DNA of 36,152 nt from positions 1-36,152 of the forward strand of contig CAIQPH010000268.1 of assembly GCA_903873655.1 (NCBI GenBank), given 5' to 3'. The notes under the pieces were generated by a model. That model searched no databases and was not told the DNA's origin. It saw nothing but the letters and a program-made list of their open reading frames with translations. The stretch comes from an uncultured Holophagaceae bacterium. GTDB taxonomy: Bacteria; Acidobacteriota; Holophagae; Holophagales; Holophagaceae. Positions 23,233 to 30,715 of this stretch are shown in pieces; the first letter of the stretch is position 1, and the number at the start of each line of letters is the position of its first letter. Made by a program: the position numbers and the translations under genes.

Positions 23233-23976
23233 TTAGAGGGCCTTCGCTTCTGTCACCAGGTGTTCGATGCGAGTCCGGACTTCCCTCAGGAGGGCGTCGC
23301 GGTCCTGGTGATCAGAGGGATGGACGGGGTCCCCGATCAGGATGGTGTAGCGCCCGGGCCGGAATCTCACAGAGCCCGAGGGCAGCACCAGGAAGCCACC
23401 CACGGTGGCCATGGGGACGATGGGAACGTCGGCTTCCAGGGCCAGGGCGAAGCCGCCCTTCTTGAAGGGAAGCATCTCGCCGGTGCGGCTGCGCGTGCCT
23501 TCAGGGAAGATCACCACGTTTTTGCCGCCATGGATCTGCCGGGCCGCGTCCTGGATGCTGCGGATGGCGCGATCCCGGTCGCCGCGGTCGATGAAGATCA
23601 CGCCGGCGATCCAGGCCGCCCAGCCGACGAAGGGCAGGTACTTGACCTCCTTCTTGGCGATGTAGACCGCAGGGAGGGGCAGGGCGGCGATCAAGACGGG
23701 AGGATCCAGGGCGCTCTCGTGGTTCGACATGAAGATCACGGGCTGTCGGCCCTCCCGGATGGGTTCCGGCAGCCGCTCCCAGCCTTGGAGCGTAATGGGG
23801 ACCTGGCAGAACCAGGCGATGCCCCGGGCGAACAGCGGACCGACGGTGAAGAAGGCGCGACGCCGGCCCAGGAAGGGAACGGCCAGGATGATGCCGATCA
23901 CGGTCAGGGGAACGGTCGCGAAGGCCCAGATGGTCGTCACAACCCCGCCGATGCCCGTGTCCCGCCAGTTGGTCAC
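23233..23976 (-). CDS. plsC: 1-acyl-sn-glycerol-3-phosphate acyltransferase family protein
   Basis: A 247-residue membrane-associated acyltransferase that acylates lysophosphatidic acid (or a related lysolipid) to give phosphatidic acid in phospholipid synthesis. The N-terminal hydrophobic segment (about 12-36) anchors it. Motif I is NHESALDP with His86 and Asp91 (HX4D), motif II lies around GVIFIDRGDR, motif III is FPEGTRSRTG (157-166), and motif IV is VPIVPMATVGG. All catalytic features and length fit PlsC; other lysophospholipid acyltransferases of the family cannot be excluded. It lies 63 bases upstream of the activator on the same strand and is divergent from the small ORF at 24021. Confidence 0.92.
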   Translation of the reverse strand: MTNWRDTGIGGVVTTIWAFATVPLTVIGIILAVPFLGRRRAFFTVGPLFARGIAWFCQVPITLQGWERLPEPIREGRQPVIFMSNHESALDPPVLIAALPLPAVYIAKKEVKYLPFVGWAAWIAGVIFIDRGDRDRAIRSIQDAARQIHGGKNVVIFPEGTRSRTGEMLPFKKGGFALALEADVPIVPMATVGGFLVLPSGSVRFRPGRYTILIGDPVHPSDHQDRDALLREVRTRIEHLVTEAKAL

Positions 23977-24020
23977 GCCGCCTCCGATACCATCTAAGCT
24001 ATCAGTTGTGGAGGTCTCCC

Positions 24021-24239
24021 ATGGGCATCACCGAGAAGATCCTGGCCGATCACGCAGCGCGCAGGGACAAGGACGGCATTTCCTGGTTCACCGCTCAAGA
24101 CCTGAAGCGGTTGGGCCTTCACGATCACCTGTTCACCGTCATGCAGACCGTCCAGCACACCCTGCGCCTGCGGAAGGCCCACCAGGTCGTGGAAAGCGAG
24201 GGCTGCACCGATCGCTGGAGTCTGCAAGACGTGCACTGA
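24021..24239 (+). CDS. Small conserved-looking protein of unknown function
   Basis: A 72-residue product with ATG 24021 and a clear GGAGG (24010-24014), six bases upstream. It is soluble and charged, with likely helices (GITEKILADHAARR, LFTVMQTVQHTLRLRKAHQVVE). The first dozen residues resemble the N-termini of LeuC/aconitase-family proteins (xxTEKILAxHAG), but the rest does not, so it is not a LeuC fragment in any clear sense. It stands alone on the plus strand between divergent plsC and convergent yidD. Small size lowers certainty, but the ribosome site and a tight fit between neighbours support a real gene. Confidence 0.62.
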   Translation: MGITEKILADHAARRDKDGISWFTAQDLKRLGLHDHLFTVMQTVQHTLRLRKAHQVVESEGCTDRWSLQDVH

Positions 24240-24242
24240 CTC

Positions 24243-24557
24243 CTACGGTACTGGGTCCAAGCCGCCGACGGTGAGCGGTGAGCACCGGATCAGGCGCCAG
24301 GTGGTGAGCAGGCCACCGCGGAGGGTGCCGTACTTCTGGATGCAGGCCAGCCCATAGTGGCTGCAGGTGGGCGTGAATTTGCACTGGGTGGGCAGGTGGC
24401 CCGATAGGGTCGCCTGGTAGACCCGGATGATCCCGCGGCAGATCCAGGCGGTGGGCTGGAGGCGGACGGGCAGGAAGGCCTCCAGAAGCAGAAACCCTCC
24501 GATGGCGAGGATGGGGTGGAGCAGCAGCCAGTCCACCAGCTTAGACCTTGGCCGCAT
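24243..24557 (-). CDS. yidD: Membrane protein insertion efficiency factor YidD
   Basis: A 104-residue member of the YidD (DUF37) family, which helps YidC insert inner-membrane proteins. The signature is IIRVYQATLSGHLPTQCKFTPTCSHYGLACIQKYGTLRGG, with the conserved Cys pair (CKFTPTCS), and the end LIRCSPLTVGGLDPVP matches the family's RCHPxxxGGxDPVP. An extra hydrophobic N-terminus (LVDWLLLHPILAIGGFLLLEAFL) is longer than in most YidD proteins. ATG 24557 overlaps the end of ispG by 17 bases; GTG 24536 just after the ispG stop is an alternative, and both ribosome sites are weak. yidD usually sits with rnpA and yidC near the origin; here it follows ispG. Confidence 0.9.
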   Translation of the reverse strand: MRPRSKLVDWLLLHPILAIGGFLLLEAFLPVRLQPTAWICRGIIRVYQATLSGHLPTQCKFTPTCSHYGLACIQKYGTLRGGLLTTWRLIRCSPLTVGGLDPVP

Positions 24558-25647
24558 CGGCCTCGGCCTTCACTTTGCGGGCCTCCTCGAGAAACGCGGA
24601 TACCAACTCCTCCTCCTTGACCTTGCGGATAAGTTCCCCCTTGCGGTAGATGAGACCCTCGCCAGCGCCACCGGCCACGCCAAGGTCTGCGTCCTTGGCC
24701 TCGCCGGGCCCGTTGACCACGCAGCCCATGACGGCGTAGGTGATGTTTTCGTGGTTGATCTGCTTCAGCCCTTCCTCGATCTCGTTGGCCACGCGATTGA
24801 GGTCGATCTGGACGCGACCGCAGCTGGGGCAACTCACCATGCGAAAGCCGCCGATGCGCAGGGCCAGGGAACGGAGTAGCTCATGCCCCACACGGCACTC
24901 GTCTTCACCTTCGCCGGTGAGGGACACGCGGATGGTATCGCCCAGTCCTTCGGCCAAAAGGATGCCCATGCCCACGCTGGAGCGGATGGTGCCACCGAAC
25001 GGGGTGCCAGCCTCGGTGATGCCGAGGTGGAAGGGATAGTCCACCTGCCTCGCCAGCAGACGGTAGGCCTGCACCGTGCGGACCACGTCGCTCGCCTTGA
25101 GGCTGATCTTGATGTCGTGGAAACCCTCGCGCTCGAGGACCTCGATGTGGCGCAGGGCGCTTGTCACCATGGCCTCGGGCGTGGCGGTGCCGAACTTGTC
25201 CAGCAGGTCCTTCTCGAGGCTGCCGCCGTTGACGCCGATGCGGATGGGGATGCCCTTGGAGCCGGCCTTGTCCACCACGGCCTTCACGCGATCCTGGCCG
25301 CCGATGTTGCCCGGGTTGATGCGCAGGCAGGCGGCGCCGCCATCCGCGGCCACCAGGGCCAGGCGGTAGTCAAAGTGGATGTCGGCCACCACCGGGATCG
25401 GGCTGCGGTCGCATATCTCATGGAAGACTTCGCCCGCCTTCTTGGTGGGGACGCTCACCCGCACGATTTCGCACCCGGCGTTGGCGTAGGCATAGATCTG
25501 CTTGACCGTGGCCTCCACATCTCGGCTGTCGGTCTTGGTCATGCTCTGCACCGAGATCGGCGCGTCCCCGCCTACCGGAACCCGGCCCACCATGATTTGG
25601 CGTGTTCTGCGGCGCGGGGCGAGGGGCTGGGGTTCCTGGTCGGACAT
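24541..25647 (-). CDS. ispG: 4-hydroxy-3-methylbut-2-enyl-diphosphate synthase (MEP pathway)
   Basis: A [4Fe-4S] enzyme reducing MEcPP to HMBPP, the penultimate step of the MEP isoprenoid pathway. The 368-residue bacterial-type length fits. Visible features are RQIMVGRVPVGGDAPISVQSMTKTDSRDVEATV at the start of the TIM barrel, PVVADIHFDYRLAL, RINPGNIG, GVNGGSLEKDLLDKFG and, in the C-terminal domain, the cluster cysteines in VSCPSCGRVQIDL and YAVMGCVVNGPGEAKDADLG. Its product chain leads to DMAPP, the MiaA donor, although miaA is 5 kb away. Start ATG 25647 with GAGG four bases upstream. Overlaps yidD at its 3' end. Confidence 0.96.
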   Translation of the reverse strand: MSDQEPQPLAPRRRTRQIMVGRVPVGGDAPISVQSMTKTDSRDVEATVKQIYAYANAGCEIVRVSVPTKKAGEVFHEICDRSPIPVVADIHFDYRLALVAADGGAACLRINPGNIGGQDRVKAVVDKAGSKGIPIRIGVNGGSLEKDLLDKFGTATPEAMVTSALRHIEVLEREGFHDIKISLKASDVVRTVQAYRLLARQVDYPFHLGITEAGTPFGGTIRSSVGMGILLAEGLGDTIRVSLTGEGEDECRVGHELLRSLALRIGGFRMVSCPSCGRVQIDLNRVANEIEEGLKQINHENITYAVMGCVVNGPGEAKDADLGVAGGAGEGLIYRKGELIRKVKEEELVSAFLEEARKVKAEADAAKV

Positions 25648-25696
25648 GGGGCCTCAGTCAAAGATCCCATTCTACCCACCTATGGCTGGTACGCAG

Positions 25697-25720
25697 CGCG
25701 CGGCCCGTTCGGGCCGCGCG
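25697..25720 (-). terminator. GC-rich palindrome downstream of flgE, likely terminator
   Basis: Perfect 11-base arms CGCGCGGCCCG and CGGGCCGCGCG separated by TT, in the 90-base gap between flgE and ispG. It lies 17 bases after the flgE stop on the minus strand. No T-tract follows, so it may end the flagellar transcript through a Rho-assisted route or simply protect its 3' end. Confidence 0.5.
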
Positions 25721-25737
25721 GAGGGGAACGCCTGCAA

Positions 25738-27099
25738 CTACTGCTTCAGGTTCAGGGTGTCCTGCAGGAGCTGGTCCGTGGTGGTGACGATCTTCGCATT
25801 GGCCTCGTAACCCCGCTGGTTGAGGATCATGTTCGTAAACTGGGTGGCGACATCCACATTGGAGAGTTCCAGGTTTGAGCCGAGGACACCACCCCGTCCT
25901 CCTGAGTTGGCGACCCCGATGGTGGGAGAACCCGAGGACAGACTCTGGGCCCAGTGATTGTTGCCACTCTGAACCAGGCCATTGACGTTGTTGAAGGTGG
26001 AGATGGCCACCTGGGCGAGCTGGATGACCTGGCCGTTGGTGAAACTGCCGCTGATGACGCCGTTCTGGTCGACGGTCATGCTGGTCAGGGAACCTGACCC
26101 GTAGCCATCCTGGGAATTGCTGGTGGCGGCGCTGGTGGCGCTGTACTGCGTGACGTTCGTGGTTCCAGCAAGGTTGACCATGTTGATAGAGATGGGTTTT
26201 ACGGCGGCACCATTGCCCCAGTCGATGGATAGCACAGGGTTGGCCGCAATTGAATTGGCAAGTACGGTAGCTAAGCTAACCTGCGTCACAGGGTTGACCG
26301 GTGTTACGGAGGTAAGCCCTCCAGTTGCTCCGAAATTCAGATAGCCCATGACTGGGGGTAGGGTAACTGGGTTGGTGACAGGGAGCGGGAAGGTTACCGC
26401 GGCACCGTTCACCGTGATTGTGGATCCCGCGGGTCCTGTGACGGAGTAGCTCCAGGTATTGGGGCCAGTCTTGACGTAAATTTCGGTGAGGGTCTGCGGG
26501 TTCCCCTGGCTGTCGTACACCTGGATGGGCGTGGTGAAAGTGGAATTTGCATTTGCGGGGTCGGAGGCATTCAGATTCATGCCGGTCGTGACGGTTTTGG
26601 TGGCCAAGGCGGGGGATGCGGTGCCTGCGTTGATCTGGACAGGGGCCAGGGCAGCCGAGGTGTTCACAAGCCCGGTGACCGGGTCCTGAACCCAGCCCAT
26701 GACCTTCGAGCCGTCGCCCGCCACCAGCGTTCCGGAGTTGGTCAAGGAGAAGCTGCCATCACGGGAGTACACCTGTTGGCCGGTGGGCGTCTGCAGGGTG
26801 AAGAACCCGTTTCCCTGGATGGCCATGTCCAGGGCGTTGCTGGTGGACTGGAACGAGGACTGGGCGAAGCTCTGGCTGACACCGCTCACCTGGGTGCCCA
26901 GGCCGAACTGAATGGGGTTGCCGTTTCCCGCAGTGGAGATGCCCCCCAGGCTGGCGGAGAAGATGTCACTGAACCTTGTGCTCGAACCCTTGAACCCCAC
27001 GGTGTTGATGTTCGAAAGGTTGTTGCCCACCACGTTCAGCGCGTTGGCGTTGACGGCAAGTCCGGAGAGACCGGAATAGAAGGCGGAATAGAGGCTCAT
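25738..27099 (-). CDS. flgE: Flagellar hook protein FlgE
   Basis: Subunit of the flagellar hook, exported through the flagellar type III apparatus and polymerised under the FlgD cap. 453 residues. The N-terminal D0 rod-like segment MSLYSAFYSGLSGLAVNANALNVVGNNLSNINTVGFKGS is the classic flagellar rod/hook signature. The C-terminal D0 helix SNVDVATQFTNMILNQRGYEANAKIVTTTDQLLQDTLNLKQ is also typical. The central part (about 100-400) is Thr/Asn/Ser-rich beta structure, as in exposed hook domains, with somewhat lower GC than its neighbours. ATG 27099 has AAGGAG five bases upstream. Last gene of the cluster in this window; 20 bases after flgD. FlgF/FlgG-type rod proteins share the ends but are shorter (about 250 residues). 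Confidence 0.95.
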   Translation of the reverse strand: MSLYSAFYSGLSGLAVNANALNVVGNNLSNINTVGFKGSSTRFSDIFSASLGGISTAGNGNPIQFGLGTQVSGVSQSFAQSSFQSTSNALDMAIQGNGFFTLQTPTGQQVYSRDGSFSLTNSGTLVAGDGSKVMGWVQDPVTGLVNTSAALAPVQINAGTASPALATKTVTTGMNLNASDPANANSTFTTPIQVYDSQGNPQTLTEIYVKTGPNTWSYSVTGPAGSTITVNGAAVTFPLPVTNPVTLPPVMGYLNFGATGGLTSVTPVNPVTQVSLATVLANSIAANPVLSIDWGNGAAVKPISINMVNLAGTTNVTQYSATSAATSNSQDGYGSGSLTSMTVDQNGVISGSFTNGQVIQLAQVAISTFNNVNGLVQSGNNHWAQSLSSGSPTIGVANSGGRGGVLGSNLELSNVDVATQFTNMILNQRGYEANAKIVTTTDQLLQDTLNLKQ

Positions 27100-27119
27100 G
27101 GCTGCTCCTTAAGGAATGA

Positions 27120-27791
27120 TCAGGCGTGGATGTTCAGGATGTCGGTGAGGGCATAGGATTGGTTGCCTGCGGCCAGGGTGACGGCGCCGTTCTGGACGCT
27201 TACACCGGTCACCACCACACCCATGCTGCTGGTGTAGGAGACCTGCGAACCGTTGGCCCCTTGGGCGCTCACGATCACGTTGTAGCTCCCATCGGGCAGC
27301 TGATTGCCGTTGGCGTCCCTCCCATTCCAGGTCAGGCTGTTCGAGCCGGCATTCAGGTTCCCTTCGGGGACGATGGCCACAGCCTGACCGCTGGCATTGG
27401 TCACGGCCAGGGTCACGTTGGCGGGGGCGTCCAGCTTGAGGTTCAAGGTGGCCGAGCCGGAGTGCAGGTTGAATTGCGAGCCGCTGACGTCCACGGTCTT
27501 GCCGATCAGGGCCGCCGACTGGGTCTGGGACAGGCCGGTCAGAGAAGCCTGCAGGCCCGTCAGCAGCGTGTTGGTCTGCTGGGTCGCCTGCAGCGAGGAG
27601 AAGCCGGTCATCTGCTGGATCATGGCGGCCGGGTCCTGGGACGAGGCCGAGGTCGGATCCTGATGCTGGAGCTGGGTCACGAGCAGTTGCAGGAAGCTGT
27701 TGCTGTCCAGTGTGTTGCTTGGCGCTTTATTCGTGCTGCCGGTGGCAGTGGTCGTGGTCGCAGCGCTGCTGCTGATCATTCCAGTCTGCAT
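27120..27791 (-). CDS. flgD: Flagellar hook assembly (cap) protein FlgD
   Basis: Scaffold that caps the growing hook and directs FlgE assembly; exported by the flagellar apparatus. 223 residues, the usual length. The N-terminal region has NTLDSNSFLQLLVTQLQHQDPTSASSQDPAAMIQQMTGFSSLQATQQ, matching the FlgD signature (FLxLLxxQLxxQDPxxP...Q.A.FS.leQ). The C-terminal half carries the Ig-like/tudor fold (GQAVAIVPEGNLNAGSNSLTWNGRDANGNQLPDGSYNVIVSAQG). A Thr/Ser/Ala-rich N-terminal stretch of about 25 residues is probably the export signal. ATG 27791 has GGAGG five bases upstream. It lies between fliK and flgE with gaps of 40 and 20 bases, consistent with one transcript. Confidence 0.95.
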   Translation of the reverse strand: MQTGMISSSAATTTTATGSTNKAPSNTLDSNSFLQLLVTQLQHQDPTSASSQDPAAMIQQMTGFSSLQATQQTNTLLTGLQASLTGLSQTQSAALIGKTVDVSGSQFNLHSGSATLNLKLDAPANVTLAVTNASGQAVAIVPEGNLNAGSNSLTWNGRDANGNQLPDGSYNVIVSAQGANGSQVSYTSSMGVVVTGVSVQNGAVTLAAGNQSYALTDILNIHA

Positions 27792-27831
27792 GGGGGCCTC
27801 CAGGAAAGGGATGGAACAGGAACTGTGCCGA

Positions 27832-30060
27832 TTACGCGTAGAGCTCGACGTGGTGCGGGTTCAGGATGGCTACGGAAACGGCTGCGGGTGCTTCTTGCCT
27901 GGCCAGGATGATTTCCGCGGCGGAAGTCTCCCGCAGGGGGGAGGCGGAAGGGGCCTCTTGGAAAGGTCGGTGGCCCTGCTGTAGATCGAAACTGCCCAAC
28001 TGGAGTCCCTGCTCTTTCAAGGACTGCTCAAGGTGGGGTCGTCCTTCCTGCACGGCCTGCACAGAACCCGGCTCGGTGATCCACAGACGCGCATGCACCT
28101 CGCCGCCTACCACTTTGAGGTGGATGGTCACTTGGCCCAGGGAATCAGGATGGAGTTGCAACTGCGCCTCCTGGACGCCGCCCTTCAGCATCCAGCGCAG
28201 GCCGCCTTCCACTTGGAGCACAGGCGCCGAAGGCCGGGCAGCTGGTGGGGGCGTGGGAGCCGGAGCAGGAATCGTGGCAGTCTCCACGGGGCGTGGAAGC
28301 AGGCTGGCCGCGGCCAGGGCTGAGCCGTCCAGCGCATGGGGAACGAGCGTCTGGACCGGGATGGCTGATTTGAGCGCCAAGGCATCCAGCGTGGGAGGGG
28401 CCGTTTCAGGATTCGCCACGATCTGGGTGCCGGCCTTACCGTTGCCCGCAGGGCTGAGCGTCTCTGTGTCAGAGGGCATGGGGCCCGTGAAGGGCTGTGC
28501 CTTTCTCTCCACAGGCCCTTGGGCGAGGAACTGAAGGTCCGCGATTTTGACTGCTTTCAGCACCGGGGTTGTGCCAAGTCTTGCGGTATCGGCCAAAGCA
28601 AGGCTGTCTTCCGGGTTGGGGGCACTTCTCATCCGGGCTGCCACGTCGGTGATGACGGCCGGGGCTGACGCCTGTGACTTGATGGAAGTGGCATCGACGG
28701 GGGAGGTGGCCTGCGGATCCGGCTGGGAGGGGACCAAGGGGCTAGGGACCGGGTCGGCGCCCTCCAGGTTGGTCGGGAATCCCTTGGGAGCAGAAGCACT
28801 CCCAGGCGTGGCCGCATCACCTGCCCCAGAGGAGAGCTGGGCTTCCGGCTGGGTAAGGATTGCTGGGGAGATCGCTGCCGAGGGCGATGGGGGAGGTGCC
28901 ACTGCCAATGGAGCCACGGCGGTCTTGGTGGATGGAGCCTGCGTCGAGGCCATCGCCGATTCGGGGAGCGTCACTTCCCATGGGGTTGCTGGAGTCTCTG
29001 CTTTCGGAACCTCAGGTTTACCCAATGGGGATTCCGGGAGCGCCACGGGTGATGGAGGCGTAGGAGTCGGTTCTTTCGGGGCCTGTGCTGCCGGCGAGAA
29101 TGCCAGGGGTGCAACTCCCAGCTGCGGTGTTGGGGCTTCCGCTCTTGGAGCCTGGGTTGCGGTCAGCGGGAAGGCCGGGAGTGCTGCGGCCAGTGGAGGT
29201 GTAGAGGCTTCTGCCATTGGAGCCGGGGCTGTGGTCAGCGGAGATGCCGGGAGCGCTGCCGCCAAGGGAGGCGCAGGGGTCCCGGCCACGGGAGCCTGGC
29301 TTGCGGCCAGCGGGGATGCCGGGAGTGGTGCGGCCAATGGAGGTTTAGGGGTCTGTGCTTTCGGAACCGGGGTTGAGGTTGGCTGGGATTCCAGGAGGGC
29401 AGCAGTCAGTTGAGGCGCAGGGGTTTCTGTTTTCGTGCCGGGCGCGGGGGCCGGCGCGGAGGTGGGGAAGGCTCCCCTCGATGGGGCAGTCAGGGTGCCT
29501 GGATTCGAGATCTGCGCCGCCGCTGCTGACACGGTGACAGGCGGAGTTGGAGGGGCTGCTGGGTCCTCGAGGGGAACTGGAGTCCCTATGCTGGGCTGGA
29601 GCGAGGACAAGGCCCCCGCCACGGCAGCAGAGGCATCGACTGGAGTTTGGATGCTGGTGGACGGAGTGGCGGGCTCTGGCGGATCGGCCTTGGCGGCTCG
29701 GGCTAAGCTCTTGGCGGTCTTGCCGTCCGTGCCGGGATTCGGGGCCTCTGCCTTGGGATCTTGCACATCCGCCCTGGAACTCGGGACGGGGGCCTGGGAA
29801 CCTGCAGCATCCGGTCGATCCGATACCTGAGACGCCGTGCCAAGCGGGGCCTTGGTTGGCGGGGCTGGAGTGCCATTGTCCGACTGGGCTGGGCGGGTGC
29901 CTGCCGGTGCTGGAGCACCGGGGGCCTTCGGTGTCTGGGCGAACTGCGCTACCAGGCTGGCGAACTGGCCACCGGAGTGATCCGGTGCCTTGGTCCCGAG
30001 GTGGTCCACGGGGGACCAGTCAGTGACGGCCTGAACGGCAATTGGAATGGCTGACGCCAC
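27832..30060 (-). CDS. fliK: Flagellar hook-length control protein FliK, extended repeat-rich ruler
   Basis: Secreted molecular ruler that stops hook growth and switches export specificity. 742 residues, longer than the usual 375-600. Only the C-terminal domain is well conserved: about 620-715, with LRWMLKGGVQEAQLQLHPDSLGQVTIHLKVVGGEVHARLWI, matching the FliK C-terminal pattern (ELRLxPxxLGxVxVxLxxxxGxxxVxF). The first 600 residues are Pro/Ala/Ser/Thr-rich and probably extended, and they contain about seven or eight diverged 24-residue repeats (about 204-392). The start is GTG 30060 with a TGGGG-type ribosome site. A sigma-54-like promoter lies 41 bases upstream. A large plus-strand ORF in this region is only a shadow. 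Confidence 0.9.
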   Translation of the reverse strand: MASAIPIAVQAVTDWSPVDHLGTKAPDHSGGQFASLVAQFAQTPKAPGAPAPAGTRPAQSDNGTPAPPTKAPLGTASQVSDRPDAAGSQAPVPSSRADVQDPKAEAPNPGTDGKTAKSLARAAKADPPEPATPSTSIQTPVDASAAVAGALSSLQPSIGTPVPLEDPAAPPTPPVTVSAAAAQISNPGTLTAPSRGAFPTSAPAPAPGTKTETPAPQLTAALLESQPTSTPVPKAQTPKPPLAAPLPASPLAASQAPVAGTPAPPLAAALPASPLTTAPAPMAEASTPPLAAALPAFPLTATQAPRAEAPTPQLGVAPLAFSPAAQAPKEPTPTPPSPVALPESPLGKPEVPKAETPATPWEVTLPESAMASTQAPSTKTAVAPLAVAPPPSPSAAISPAILTQPEAQLSSGAGDAATPGSASAPKGFPTNLEGADPVPSPLVPSQPDPQATSPVDATSIKSQASAPAVITDVAARMRSAPNPEDSLALADTARLGTTPVLKAVKIADLQFLAQGPVERKAQPFTGPMPSDTETLSPAGNGKAGTQIVANPETAPPTLDALALKSAIPVQTLVPHALDGSALAAASLLPRPVETATIPAPAPTPPPAARPSAPVLQVEGGLRWMLKGGVQEAQLQLHPDSLGQVTIHLKVVGGEVHARLWITEPGSVQAVQEGRPHLEQSLKEQGLQLGSFDLQQGHRPFQEAPSASPLRETSAAEIILARQEAPAAVSVAILNPHHVELYA
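28885..29450 (-). repeat. Diverged 72-bp tandem repeats inside fliK
   Basis: Protein units of 23-26 residues follow the pattern AP-x-A-x-TP-xPPLA-ALPxSPL-xxxQ. Clear copies include those starting APVAGTPAPPLAAALP, APMAEASTPPLAAALP, APRAEAPTPQLG, APKEPTPTPP and VPKAETPATP. There are roughly seven or eight copies, corresponding to 72 bases each at the DNA level. Copies have diverged but keep the period, indicating expansion by unequal crossing-over or slippage. Confidence 0.75.
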
Positions 30061-30100
30061 GGGAACCCCAGACTCCGAACCTTCCGGATGGATTCCAATC

Positions 30101-30114
30101 GCCAGGAGCGTGCC
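30101..30114 (-). promoter_or_regulatory. Candidate sigma-54 (-24/-12) promoter for fliK-flgD-flgE
   Basis: On the minus strand GGCACG-CTCC-TGGC matches the RpoN consensus GGCACG-N4-TTGC with one mismatch; both invariant pairs, GG and GC, are present at the correct distance. It lies 41 bases upstream of the fliK GTG, placing the start of transcription around 30090, in the 84-base gap after the motE-like gene. Late hook genes are RpoN-dependent in several flagellated groups, and an RpoN activator is encoded in this window. Confidence 0.55.
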
Positions 30115-30144
30115 GGAGGCAATAGGCAGAAAGTTGCTAGTGGC

Positions 30145-30699
30145 CTAGGCGGAAGGGTCCTTCGGCTTGCTCATGCCCACTCGCTCGGAAAGCCGGCCGG
30201 CGAGCTTGGCCCCCCCTTCCGGGATCACGGCTAGGGCATCCATGAGTTTGCCGGCCTTCTTCGGGGTCATCCCGGCCAGCAAGGCCACGGCGACTTCTAG
30301 GTTCTGTCCGGCCAGTTCCTTCATCGCCTGGGCGCCGGCGGTCGGGTCCATGGCCTCGTAGGTGCGGATGATCTGGGGATCGATGGCGGGGCGGACCTTC
30401 AGGTTCTCGACCTTGATCAGGGCCTCCTGGACCGCTTTTTCGCGGCCTGCGAGGTCGCCCCGTTCCTTGTCGAGCGTGGCCTGGAGGGTATTGAGGCGCT
30501 GCTCAAGCTGACGCAGGTCGGCTTCTTTCTGGGCGAGGGTCTTCTCGCGGTTCTGGAGCTGCTTGGCGAGTTCCGTGATTTTTACGCCTTCGGCAGCGGC
30601 AGCCTTGTTGTCGCCCTTCGGTTCCTGGGCGGACAGCCAAAGGACACCCGCGGAAAGGGCGAGGGGTGCCGAGATCCAAAGCAGGTAGCGGGGGTTCAT
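30145..30699 (-). CDS. MotE-like flagellar protein (membrane anchor, coiled coil, MgtE_N-like domain)
   Basis: A 184-residue protein. ATG 30699 has GAGGAG five bases upstream; an ATG 19 codons earlier overlaps fliJ and is less likely. A single N-terminal hydrophobic segment (YLLWISAPLALSAGVLWLSA) is followed by a coiled coil of about 75 residues (ITELAKQLQNREKTLAQKEADLRQLEQRLNTLQATLDKERGDL) and a C-terminal MgtE N-terminal-like helical domain (IIRTYEAMDPTAGAQAMKELAGQNLEVAVALLAGMTPKKAGKLMDAL). This is the architecture of MotE, a periplasmic chaperone needed for the stator protein MotC in rhizobia, and of similar proteins encoded between fliJ and fliK in many flagellar operons. Its exact role here is inferred from that position. 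Confidence 0.85.
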   Translation of the reverse strand: MNPRYLLWISAPLALSAGVLWLSAQEPKGDNKAAAAEGVKITELAKQLQNREKTLAQKEADLRQLEQRLNTLQATLDKERGDLAGREKAVQEALIKVENLKVRPAIDPQIIRTYEAMDPTAGAQAMKELAGQNLEVAVALLAGMTPKKAGKLMDALAVIPEGGAKLAGRLSERVGMSKPKDPSA

Positions 30700-30715
30700 G
30701 GGGACTCCTCTGAAT

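Noticed and set aside
24021..24065. LeuC/aconitase gene fragment
   Set aside because: Only about a dozen N-terminal residues resemble the family; the rest has no aconitase motif, so the match may be chance.
28885..29450. CRISPR-like regular repeats
   Set aside because: The period is 72 bases with diverged copies in frame with FliK; no constant repeats with unique spacers.
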